Shown: one piece after another, positions 53,901 to 62,446 of the stretch | Layout of the letters: the number at the start of each line of letters is the position of its first letter | How positions within the stretch are numbered: the first letter of the stretch is position 1 | NCBI RefSeq assembly: GCF_001640805.2 | Contig: NC_066835.1 | Span: forward strand, 5,376,227-5,440,226 | From: Lates calcarifer | Lineage: Eukaryota; Chordata; Actinopteri; Centropomidae | Direction of reading: 5' to 3' | Length of the DNA: 64,000 nucleotides | Notes under the pieces: generated by a model | The model's database searches: none | Told to the model about the DNA's origin: nothing | The model's input: only the letters and a program-made list of their open reading frames with translations | Position numbers and translations under genes: made by a program

Positions 53901-56212
53901 TATCTGGCACAGACATACAACTGTTTACAATCTACTGCAACCTCCAATGGAAAAACTGACAAAGACTAAACTAATAAAGACGTTCTCCCAGCAAGAATAA
54001 TACTGGGAAAATAGTGTAGTTTTACAGCATCCAGCAACCAGACTGAAGTGGTTAGAAAGTCTTCACAAAGCCATCAGTTAAAGCATGGTAACAGAAAAGG
54101 CCTGGGTTTACTACTTGTCTCAGAAGAACGTAATTGTTGGGAACTGACAGCTCCAAAAAGAAAGGCCAATTTCCTGTGCCTTGTTCTTTGTATGTTTTGC
54201 CATGAATGAAAGCAGCCACCTCTGAGCCCTGGGGCTATGGGGAAACAGATAAACCTGATGGGGATAGAGCAGAGGGAGTGCACTTCCTCCTCTTGTCTGA
54301 CTGTATAAATGCACAAAATATAACATGCTTCCACAAATTTTGTTACTTGTTTCCATTGCACTTTAGCTAGTTTCTCTCCAGCTAGTTTGCTGGAGAGGTT
54401 AATCAAGATGGCTTGCTTTGGGAAAAAATAGATTGAAAAACAAGATTATAGGGTAAAAAAAAAAAATCTAACCCAGCCAGGTGATATTATTCTGTCAGCC
54501 TGTCAGTGTGACTATATTAGCGATGTGTGTCCAGGACAGCCAGACCTATCAGAACACCTCACCAATCACTAAGCATGAAAACCCATTGATCCATTGGTTG
54601 ATTGATGACGACGCATTTCAGTCTCACTGCTGTCCTCCAGCAGAGAGATTCCATCAATTCTGATGGTTGATTTAGGATGTAGCCACAACTGCCCATGTGT
54701 AGCAGAGCCAGCAGAGTCTCTCACCTTCCACTTCTGTGTTCATGTTTGGCCTACAGCAGATGCCTTGCTTTAACAAGTGATGTAGCATCTTCTTTAAATG
54801 TGCTACATTGAATTTAAGTACAAGTGAGGACGACATTCTTTCCTAGAAGGGCCGTGAATGGACAGATCATATATGCTCACCTTGACCTAACCTGTCAATC
54901 TTGCTATGCCATCCTGGAAATCCTGTGTAATGAGTACATATGAAACTTAGCTAGCTGTCAGCTTGTTTACCCCTGTGCTAGCCACCACGTGAAAACACTG
55001 TGTGCCTCTGTGTGCACACAGAAAAAGAGAAGTGTCGACTGAATGTGGGAGGAAGTCAAGTGCACGTTACCTTGATTAGCATGTGTTAGTATGGCAGGTG
55101 AATGGTATGATAAAATAATGTGTGGGTTTCAGTTGTTTGGAGTGTAAACTGTAGAGGCACTTCCACTGTCAGGTGCTCATCTAAAAATCTGATGCAAATG
55201 TCTGACATGCAAATTTGGTCAATCAAGATTCAACAACTGACTTTGCTGATCCATCCAGGAAAATGCGGGGGTAGTGGCTGGTCACATTATGACACCACAC
55301 ATTTCAGATAACACTCACTATGGAGCACAACAGACAGTGTGGCAGTTAGATAAAATACATGACCGAGGGGGGAAAAAAGCATCAACAACAAAAAACTGTT
55401 AGCTGACTGTTGTGCCTCTTAAATCTGAGCTAAATGTACAGCTGCAGATGTTCCTGTAATTTCTGTAGATATCCCAACTCTGCTGAGGGCTGAACAGTTA
55501 TTAGTTCAAAACTACAAAATATACTTTCCATGAGAGGTTCCTTGTGACAAAAAAAAAAATCTGAGGTGTATCTATGATTAACCACTCATAGATCTATATG
55601 GTAGTTTTATCATGACATTCAACTAAACTTCTGCTAAAATAAAACTGAGGTAAAACTGAGGTAAATCTGAAGTAAGTAAACTCAAAGCATGTTTTACAGT
55701 GGCCTATCAAATAATAACTTTTAAGAGGTGAATGATGTTTTGTTGAACCCCTGGTTTTTGTCTCTCTAAGCTGATTGTTGTCATTCTACGAGGACCACTC
55801 AAGGTGAATCTTGATCTTCCATGATCACTGACTACAACCAGGAAAACACAGAGGAAGTACATTTCCTAGATAGTCACGACATTGTAGCTCCCCTCGTGAG
55901 TTGGAACAACTTCTTTCCTGTGTTTTTTGGTGATACACTGTCAACATATTACATCACCAGAGTGTAAATTGGCTGAGAAAGTGCGTGTCATCCCTAACAA
56001 GGTGAGTAAACATTTAAGTGCAGCAAAAGAGCGACATACACACATAGGCAAAGTGCATGGGAGCAGCCTTAGGTGATGAAGAAATATTCAACAATAGATA
56101 ATTCATTTATCATTCGTTGTCTTACCTTTATCTTCTCTTTCATGGTGAATTTCAGCTCGTGGACGAAGGGGTTTCTACCCACTCTAGATGGACGACTGTT
56201 TGAACACTTCAT
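39887..56212 (-). CDS. lpcat1: Lysophosphatidylcholine acyltransferase 1, 14 coding exons
   Basis: Transfers an acyl chain from acyl-CoA to lysophosphatidylcholine (and lyso-PAF) at the ER membrane, remaking phosphatidylcholine, as in lung surfactant. I traced exons by eye with GT/AG borders (minus strand): 56212-56126, 49137-48998, 48794-48580, 48287-48174, 48020-47960, 45000-44942, 43629-43595, 43312-43258, 43134-43052, 42969-42844, 42001-41848, 40887-40789, 40708-40567, 40017-39887 (TGA). All phases join except in exon 4, which carries one extra base. Frame-corrected length is 499 residues (human 534). Visible features: GRNPFVHEL near residue 12; a hydrophobic segment in exon 2; the acyltransferase HX4D motif PHSSYFD (His118, Asp123); EGTCTNR near residue 191; GAFIPG; and an EF-hand loop split over exons 11/12 (LFDQ then HGDGRID). 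ATG 56212 is chosen because it opens the homologous N-terminus; the frame stays open further upstream without another ATG. The C-terminus (NHNKG) lacks the KKLD ending of the human protein. Identity is by recalled homology and is very secure. Confidence 0.95.
45230..45670. mobile_element. Dispersed teleost repeat in lpcat1 intron
   Basis: It contains TTAGCTGCTAAGTGCTCCAC, ATGTTCACTAGCTAGTCACTAGC-type sequence, GTGTACAATGGGTTTATTAA and AGCAGCTGCCTGTGGCTGC, phrases I associate with a widespread fish repeat. There is no coding capacity; the family name is not assigned. Confidence 0.45.
46427..46488. repeat. GA microsatellite
   Basis: GA repeat with ATA interruptions at its start, about 62 bases, within a lpcat1 intron. 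It produces a long spurious open frame on the minus strand. Confidence 0.95.
47340..47560 (+). mobile_element. SINE body fragment in lpcat1 intron
   Basis: Begins at TTTGCATGTTCTCCCTGTG and runs through CCAAAGACATGCA-type sequence (here TTCAAAGACATGCACG), GTGTGAATGTGAATATGAAT, CTGTCCAGGGTGTACCCC and CCCAATGTCAGCTGGGAT. It is the second, opposite-strand copy of the module at 2,885-3,040 and extends further 3'. The tRNA-like head is missing. It is the source of two overlapping open frames that are not genes. Confidence 0.7.
47851..47909. repeat. CA microsatellite, about 29 units
   Basis: The longest uninterrupted dinucleotide repeat in the window. It starts 51 bases past the donor of lpcat1 exon 5; on the transcribed strand it is a GT repeat. 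Confidence 0.95.
48174..48287 (-). other. lpcat1: lpcat1 exon 4 with apparent +1 frameshift
   Basis: The exon is bordered by CCCAG/CTCTG and CCTCAG/GTACTG. It is 114 bases long, but phase 1 in exon 3 and phase 0 in exon 5 require 113. The first part reads TLISYIRPVFVFRSD. After that the conserved continuation QDSRRKTVEEINRRAQSG is present only one base later. The extra base is one C in the run at about 48,241-48,246 (minus strand TCAGATCCAGGAC). Read as given, the exon changes frame in the middle of the acyltransferase domain. All other exons are intact, so a sequencing or assembly error is more likely than a true null allele. Confidence 0.85.
48293..48311. repeat. GAT trinucleotide repeat at lpcat1 exon 4 acceptor
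   Basis: About six GAT units that, on the minus strand, supply the pyrimidine-rich tract before the CCCAG acceptor of exon 4. Confidence 0.9.
49138..56125 (-). other. lpcat1: lpcat1 intron 1 (about 7 kb)
   Basis: The intron begins GTAAGACAAC and ends in a GA-repeat-derived pyrimidine tract (CTCTCTCTCTCTCCAG) next to a G-run at about 49,167-49,178. It contains two diverged copies of a dispersed repeat (about 51,170-51,480 and 52,420-52,670), a CT-rich stretch at 50,100-50,480, and otherwise unremarkable non-coding sequence. No exon or other gene was recognised in it. Confidence 0.7.
51170..52670. repeat. Two diverged copies of one dispersed repeat
   Basis: GGAGCTTGACTAGAGACTGA near 51,182 and GTAGCTTGACTAAAAGTCAG near 52,456 share a core preceded by GGAATTGTAG. 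Each is followed by TC-rich and CCTTGCACCTG- or CACTTGCATTTTGGG-like sequence. Both lie in lpcat1 intron 1. The boundaries are approximate. Confidence 0.4.
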
Positions 56213-56289
56213 TGCTGACGACCTGACAGCCAAAAAGAAAAGAAAGACAGAAAAGTCGTGTCCAAAATGTCGCGTAACGTAAGTTGAGT

Positions 56290-56470
56290 TCGCTGTTTTG
56301 TGCCGCTGGACAGAGTCCTCCTCAGCACTCACGTTACCTTCTTCTAACTAGAGGAGAGACTGATGCTGGACGGGGAGGAGTGCTCACTGACAACAAGCTA
56401 GCCAGATAAAACGACGCGATTTCCGGGTGCAAGATTCAAAATAAGATTCGCGTGTCTGGCGTCAAGGTAT
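56290..56470 (-). promoter_or_regulatory. lpcat1: Probable lpcat1 promoter / 5' UTR region
   Basis: Immediately upstream of lpcat1 exon 1 there is a local concentration of CpGs (GACGCGATTTCCGGGTGC, AAGATTCGCGTGTCTGGCG) in otherwise CpG-poor DNA, with an ETS-like TTCCGG. No TATA box was seen. The transcription start is not determined. Confidence 0.4.
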
Positions 56471-57329
56471 TGCAGCTTTGTATGTACTATTTCAATGCCA
56501 CAATGAAAAAAAAACATTGTTTCTTAATTTTGTGTTTGCACACCCCAGTAGTGTTGCAATAAAAAGGCAAAAACAATGCTTTAAAAGGGTTCCCGTGTGG
56601 TGCTCTAAAATCTCTGTGTGTATCAGTAGGAATTGCCAATAAAGCATATTTACAAATCTCATTTATCATAACTTCTTCTTTTGTACATATATTTTTCCTC
56701 AATTTCTCACAGGAACATTTATGTTAAACACTGGCCTATTGGATGCATTGTGTTCCAGCTTTTATTTTGAAGGTGAGTGAACAAATCTGGAAACCAGGTG
56801 GCACACGTACAAACTAAACACTAATGTTAACAGCCAGTTTTTCTTAGGTACACTAATGGCAGTTGTACTGCACACAAGTAAATGAAACACAAATAACGAA
56901 AGCTGAGCATTATAACCATCATGAGGGGAGAACTTAATGCAGGACTATTGTATAAGACTCTGTTAGTTTGAGCTAAGTGTACCAAATAAACTGGCACCTG
57001 GGGTTTCTTATGACAGTAAGTGCCCAAAACTGTAAATCAAACTTTGCACGAGGAAGGACACAAACTTCCTAAATGGAGGGATTTTATTAAGGACATGCTA
57101 CATTTTACGACTTAAGTGAACAACCCTGAACTCAACCTTCTGTAAAAAAGTTAACATCTGAATGCAGGCATGACCACCACAGACGCACAGACCCAAACAT
57201 GTGCACGCACGCGCACACACACACACACACATATGTAACAGGCAGCTGATAAGATGATAAGAACCTTGTGACTGTGGAACGTGTGTTTTAGATGTTTGGG
57301 GTGATTGACCTTCAGTGAGATTCAGTACA

Positions 57330-57602
57330 TTATGTATTTGAAGTTGAGTTTCCTGCTGCATTTGATCCACCCAGCAATTTCTGCCAAGTGTCTTTTATTT
57401 TTGAGATGACAGCAACTGCCCCTTTAAACACTTTGTTGTGTTTCAAAACTACAGAGGACTGATCCACATTGTACCCTGGGGCTGAGTGGTTTATCAGCTC
57501 CACACCAAAAATGTGTGTGTTCATTTTCACATTTTGAACAGCTATGGACACTAACTTGAAGGTGAACTCAGTCTTTCCAATTTCTTTCAACTGGATAAAA
57601 CT
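57330..57602 (-). other. Unassigned coding-like terminal exon candidate
   Basis: On the minus strand a possible acceptor (TTTTATCCAG) is followed by an open frame of about 87 codons that ends at TAA 57330. The product has a balanced, globular-like composition (LKEIGKTEFTFKLVSIAVQN, then NTHIFGVELINHSAPGYNVD, then VFKGAVAVISKIKDTWQKLL). I do not recognise a family. It lies between lpcat1 and mrpl36 and shares their strand, but no further exon could be paired with it. It may be a lone exon of an unrecognised gene, a fragment from a mobile element, or chance. Confidence 0.25.
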
Positions 57603-57659
57603 ACATACTGATGCATTTCACTACAGTAGTTCACTAACTTGTGGGGCTTATAAAAGGGC

Positions 57660-57890
57660 ATCTTAGAATAGAATAGAATAGATCTTTATTGTCATTTATC
57701 TTTGGAGCAACACAGACGGCTTCTACTATGTGTTTGTCCATAACTATGTGTTTCTGTGAAATTACAATACTGATCAATAGCAAACTGGGTCAATACAATA
57801 TTCAATATTCAGATGAAATAATACAGTATATGTGCACAGGTGTTTTGTTGTCACTTGTACCTCCATCAGTAAATATTAACCAAAACTATT
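57660..57890 (-). mobile_element. 3' tail of a non-LTR retrotransposon with (TATTC)n
   Basis: On the minus strand AATGACAATAAAGATC runs into a short TATTC array, a second 3'-tail type common in fish LINE-derived repeats. The sequence upstream of it is decayed. An open frame across this block on the plus strand is not a gene. Confidence 0.45.
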
Positions 57891-58711
57891 TAAGGAGGGC
57901 GGCAGTCACAGACTCAGTATTTGTTGCCAAACACCGTTCAAACCAGACAGGTTTCACTATCAGTCAGTGCTTTCTGTGTTCCAGTAATTATCCAATGACA
58001 CAAATGTGGTTCTTTGACTTTTATGATGAATACTCACAGCTACTTTCTCACATGACCCCTGCGAAGAGACAACTTTTAACATACGATCCTTGACTGTTTT
58101 TTTGTGAAGACAGTGATAAACAGTAATCTGTGAGAACCAGAAGATGATTGGGGCAATGTGTAACAACTGGTCAGAGCAGCAAGCCCAAGTGACCAAGTGT
58201 ATTTCATGGAAGGCTACATTCTGTGTTCATGTAGCAAAGACTTTGGCTCCCTCATGTGGACAAATGATGGAAATGAATCTGACATAAGACAGGCTAATGT
58301 CTGTGTGTCAAATATTAGATTCAAGTTAACAATTATGATCCAATGGGTGAAAAAAAACAAAACAAAAAACAGCTACTCTGACCAAATTTGCACATGTTTT
58401 TGTCTAGATCAGACAACTGCTATCAAACACGTCGGCTGTGTATGAGTCAGTAATGTAGAATAATTATGGCTGTAATTTACAATGTTAGGCCTTTATTTAT
58501 TTACTAAGATAAAGATATTATGTTATTTTGGAAGCTTAATCTCACAATAGAGTCCCCCTATAAATGTTCTGGCAGTTAAAGGAAATGATGGTTGACAGAA
58601 TGTTAGAATTCAGTTTCTTCATGGTGATAAAATTATGTATTTTTTGCCATCACTGTTAAGAAGGAAACAAAATAGGAGACAAAAAAGCAACTTTGTTCTT
58701 CAGTCAAACAA

Positions 58712-58717
58712 TTTATT
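58712..58717 (-). terminator. mrpl36: mrpl36 polyadenylation signal
   Basis: On the minus strand AATAAA lies about 43 bases after the mrpl36 stop codon and is followed by TTGTTTG, consistent with a short 3' UTR. Confidence 0.75.
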
Positions 58718-58759
58718 ATTACAGCACAGTTCTTGTAAATACAATACTCATTTAACATT

Positions 58760-59142
58760 TTAGCCCTGCCTCTGCTTGTGTCTTGGATTTGTCTTGCAGA
58801 ACACAAACAAACGGCCCCTTCGCCGAACAAAGAAACAGTCATTGCAGCGCCTCTTCAGGGCAGACTTGGTTTTCATCCCTGCAGATGGCTGGACGCAGGG
58901 AAAGATGCTGACACTGTCCCAACAGAGATGGTCCACACTGAGCTGAAGAGCCAGACGAGGGCAGCTGGATGGGGCTGACTCTGGCTGATGACAGGAGCAG
59001 TGTGCGGGGAGCTGTGGTGAGGGAGTAGAGACATCTGTAGGCATTCGCTGCCGATGAGGAGAAGGTCAGATTTAAACGGCTCATCTGGGCCACTTGGCGA
59101 GTCCAGGGAGGTCGCCAGGTGCTTCAACAGTAGGGGTGCCAT
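58760..59142 (-). CDS. mrpl36: Mitochondrial ribosomal protein bL36m, frame broken as given
   Basis: A zinc-binding protein of the large mitochondrial ribosomal subunit. The C-terminus is unmistakable: [18 protein letters not shown] and then [17 protein letters not shown] before TAA at 58760, matching human KKRCKDCYLV...CKTHPRHKQRQM, with CXXC, Cys and His ligands. The expected start is ATG 59142 ([13 protein letters not shown]), 11 bases after a strong acceptor (CTCTCTGCAG at 59,154). That frame stops at 58873, before the conserved domain. The middle reads like a mitochondrial leader in a second frame ([29 protein letters not shown]), and the domain lies in a third. From ATG to stop is 383 bases, two more than a multiple of three. 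Two one-base insertions would give 126 residues (human 103). A start at ATG 59044 gives 94 uninterrupted residues but a poor leader. Sequence error or a real lesion; identity is secure, the N-terminus is not. Confidence 0.88.
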
Positions 59143-59153
59143 GATGTCAAAGG

Positions 59154-60340
59154 CTGCAGAGAGGGACAGAGAAATAATTCACATGCAATTACAGCAGCAA
59201 AATGTCAATATGCTAATCTTGTGACATAATATTTTCAGTCTGGGGTTTGGTTAATGCCGTATAGCGATGTAGAACTGAAATGATTCGTCAATCATTAATC
59301 AATTACCAAGCAAAAACTGTGTCAAGATGCTACAATCTCTCAAAATCCAGCTTCTCGAATGGGAGAATTTGCCGATTTTCTGAATTGTGACTAGCACGTT
59401 TTCATTACTTTTTAGAGTTGCAGCCCTACTGTATTACATATTGCATTTTAACTGCCCTTAACTACTTGCCCACGTTTAATTTATCTTTTTGTTTCTCAGA
59501 GGGCATTATATAATTCACCCGAGATTATTATCCTATTGAAAGATTGTGTACCATTTTTAACATTAATATCTTAGGTGTCAGTACATTGTAGAGTCAATGT
59601 CCCTCAGCTTCACTTTGAATCATTAAAATGGACATGATATGACCCATACCCCCATATAGCAACCTAATGCAAAGCTTTGTGAAGCCTTGTATGGACCTTT
59701 TAACATAAGTTTGGTATTTAATCTGTTAATCTGTTATCCTACTTGTGAAATAAACACATGTAAATACTTCAGCCCGGTGTTACTGTAGGATAGCTATGCA
59801 ACACGCCATGGAGACGAGCATGACGGAGCTGACCTGCTAGCACCAATGCTACACATTAAAACAGCCAACACATTGGTCTCCGACGTGACACAAACCTATC
59901 ACAAAATCAAGCAACGTGAACAAACCTTTCAGAAGTTTGTTGAAAGTTTGAAACAGGGCGTATGCCCTGAAAATAGCGTTTTAATCGCGGCTACACGACT
60001 CTGGTGCTGTTCTTGGTGGCGAGGATACAATTGCTTCCGGTTTATGACAGCATTATGGACACTTGAGCCCTCAGTTTAGCCTCTCCGACAGTTTTCTTTT
60101 CTGACTCTGAGCAAATCTGGTCTCTCTCGACATTAGCAGACTATAACTCTAACACGGCCATCTCTTACTCAATATCTTTAATAACAAAGAACTTAAATAT
60201 AAGGACTTAACTGCAAGGCATTTGGTGGCTGATTCACAGCATAGAAGTACCTTGAACCTGTCAGACAAAATTCGGGGCAAAATATTTTTCATATTTAGTG
60301 GCTCTGCAAGGCAGCCTGGGGAGTACAGGCTGTTGTAAAC
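59154..60340. promoter_or_regulatory. mrpl36-ndufs6 shared 5' region
   Basis: The interval separates the coding starts of two divergent mitochondrial genes. It must hold the ndufs6 5' UTR and the upstream non-coding exon of mrpl36, because mrpl36 has a splice acceptor just before its ATG. CTTCCGG at about 60,034, an ETS/NRF-2-like core typical of housekeeping mitochondrial promoters, and scattered CpGs between 59,990 and 60,360 fit a bidirectional promoter. No TATA box was recognised. The donor of the mrpl36 first exon could not be placed. An orphan open frame (59,808-60,079) also lies here. Confidence 0.5.
59808..60079 (+). other. Unassigned coding-like segment between mrpl36 and ndufs6
   Basis: An open frame from ATG 59846 encodes 77 residues with a plausible helical, charged composition (LVSDVTQTYHKIKQREQTF, then QKFVESLKQGVCPENS). 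Just upstream, ATG 59808 opens METSMTELTC and meets a stop after ten codons in another frame; a change of one base between the two would join them. I recognise no family. It could be an exon of a small gene, a decayed exon or retrocopy, or chance. The last third (WCCSWWRGYNCF) looks less protein-like and overlaps the promoter region. Confidence 0.25.
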
Positions 60341-62393
60341 ATGGCGGCCGCAGTGGGCAGAGTTCTGTCCTTCAGTAAAAATGCTAAGGTGCTTATGTCA
60401 CCTTTGAGGCTGTCTGCTGTACCTGCTCACCGTTACAGCGTAGAGGTCTCCAGTACCGGAGAGCCCATTACTCACACTGGCCAGGTAAGCTTTAAGACGA
60501 TTCTCAATTATGGATATTAATAGGTGGCCTGATGTTAGCTAGTGTTAGCCTTGTGTCAGTGTGGCTAGTTGATCCGTTACGTCCAATATCGGACAGCCCT
60601 CTATATGACTTGGCTGTTAATGGGTTCCTTTACCATTTGAATGTCGACTATTGATCATAGCACCGCCACTAAACAATGAGAGTCAACATATATTACTTAA
60701 AACAGATTTCCACCCTGTCTCAGCTAGCAAAACAGCGACCCAACACTAGCTCCTAAGTCAATAGCAAAATAGGTTTATGTGCTGTCGTTTCCACTCCGAT
60801 TCATAACGTCAGTGTTTTTGTTTGTTTGTTTGTTTGTTTGTTTCTCGCAGGTGTTTGATGAGAATGATCCCAGGAGAGCCAGATTCGTTGGCAAACAGAA
60901 AGAGGTATGAAGTAACCTACAATCAAGCTTAATAATGATCAGATGACTGCAGATTTCAATGGAACCATTTAATGATACGATGATGTATAATAGCATTGCA
61001 AAAATGATAAACAATTAGACCTGTCAATGTGAATCACTGGTATTGTGTGCACCTGCTATTAATACTCACATTCGCACATTTTTGCATCAGACCATGTTAG
61101 AAATTAAATGTTGTCAAAGATAGACACAGTGGTTTTAATTGCTATTACTTATGTCTCTACATAGTCAGACCAGTACATATTTACATGTACATTTACATGT
61201 AAACAATGCCAACTGATAGTACTTTATTTTTTAATGGTGAAAACAATCCATGCTCACTATGTAACCCATTTTAAAACCAGATGTATGTATGTGAGCACTC
61301 ACAGAGGATAGACAACAAGTAGGCATTACAACTAACTAACTAACTGTGCAGATCATTACAGTCTCACTGTGTCTGCTGTTTGTCAACACTTTGTGTTGAT
61401 TACCTGTTTCCAATATTTGATTGAGCTGATAGTGACAGTAATCATATTGTTTGTGTCAAGGTGAATACAAACTTTGCCATCAAGTTGGTGGCAGAGGAGC
61501 CAGTGACTTACGTTGAGAGCAGGGTTGTGTCCTGTGATGGAGGTGGAGGAGCTCTGGGTCATCCCAAAGTCTACATCAACCTGGTAAGAGCTTGCTCACA
61601 CTGAAGTCATCAAATAATTTAAATGGTCTGTCAGTCCCTTTGACAAATTCTGGAGGCATGGTGCATCTTGTTTTGGCTGACTAGCAACCTGATTCATTCA
61701 TTGTTCACCATAATTACACTGTAGTTGTAGTTAACTATACTGTTACTCTTGTAGTTATGTGGATAGTTGACATTTGTTGACATGTTTACGTTTGTGTATT
61801 TATATGCTTATGTTAAGACATAAGACATAGGTTCCCAGGTTTCACATTTAATTATTTATATATGATATGACATATCATATATATCAATCAATATATATCT
61901 ATCAATAATAACAATAATTATTATAATAGATAGATAAATGAAATATCAGATCAGTATGGGCACCCCATAGTCGAAAAAGTATTTTTTCAGGGTCATCTGA
62001 GAGCACTACTCCGCTTATGAAAACTGTGGTTCTCATTTACAAAATATTTAAGAAACCAGGCATTTTAATTTGAAACCTTTTGCCACATGCATTCTCTGCA
62101 TGAATGTATTAATGCTCAGGTGCATAGGGATTTGAAAGGAGAAATGTTTTAGCTGTCATTTAATCATGCGAATATGAATTATGACTGCACTCTGACAGTC
62201 TAATAAATGTATTTATATGACCTCTTCTACTGTTGGAGTATTCCCATAATCACATTAACAGCAGATTATGAAAAGGTCTCACATTTTAAACACTGACTAC
62301 TGTTTTTTGTCTCTCTCTTTTCAGGATAAAGACACAAAAGTGGGCACATGTGGCTACTGTGGATTACAGTTCAAGCAGAAGCATCATCACTGA
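60341..62393 (+). CDS. ndufs6: NADH dehydrogenase iron-sulfur protein 6 (complex I 13 kDa-A)
   Basis: A nuclear-encoded accessory subunit of mitochondrial complex I that binds zinc at the peripheral-arm interface and is needed for late assembly. Exons: 60341-60484 (48 codons), 60851-60904 (18), 61461-61583 (41), 62325-62393 (22 plus TGA), all phase 0 with GT/AG borders, giving 129 residues (human 124). The N-terminus ([16 protein letters not shown]) is an Arg/Lys/Ser-rich, acid-poor mitochondrial presequence. Exon 2 encodes [18 protein letters not shown]. The zinc ligands are visible as Cys91, His100, Cys116 and Cys119, in [18 protein letters not shown] and [10 protein letters not shown]. The protein ends KQKHHH. 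The ATG has A at -3 and G at +4, a good Kozak context. The gene lies head to head with mrpl36. It appears intact. Confidence 0.97.
60815..60843. repeat. TTTG repeat at ndufs6 exon 2 acceptor
   Basis: About seven TTTG units ending seven bases before the CAG acceptor at 60,850; the repeat forms the pyrimidine tract. Confidence 0.9.
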
Positions 62394-62440
62394 AACATTT
62401 CCTCTGTCTTTGCTTCTCTGTATAAATTTCCATATTGGTT

Positions 62441-62446
62441 AATAAA
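62441..62446 (+). terminator. ndufs6: ndufs6 polyadenylation signal
   Basis: AATAAA lies 48 bases after the ndufs6 stop codon and is followed by a TG-rich stretch (CTTGTCTGTCTGTCTG), the usual layout of a vertebrate cleavage site. Confidence 0.8.

Noticed and set aside
56213..56332. Upstream extension of lpcat1 exon 1 (SAEEDSVQRHKT...)
   Set aside because: It starts at a GTG, not an ATG, and does not resemble the LPCAT1 N-terminus; ATG 56212 fits the family.
57689..58093. 134-residue plus-strand open frame
   Set aside because: It begins within the 3' tail of a retrotransposon copy and shows no domain.
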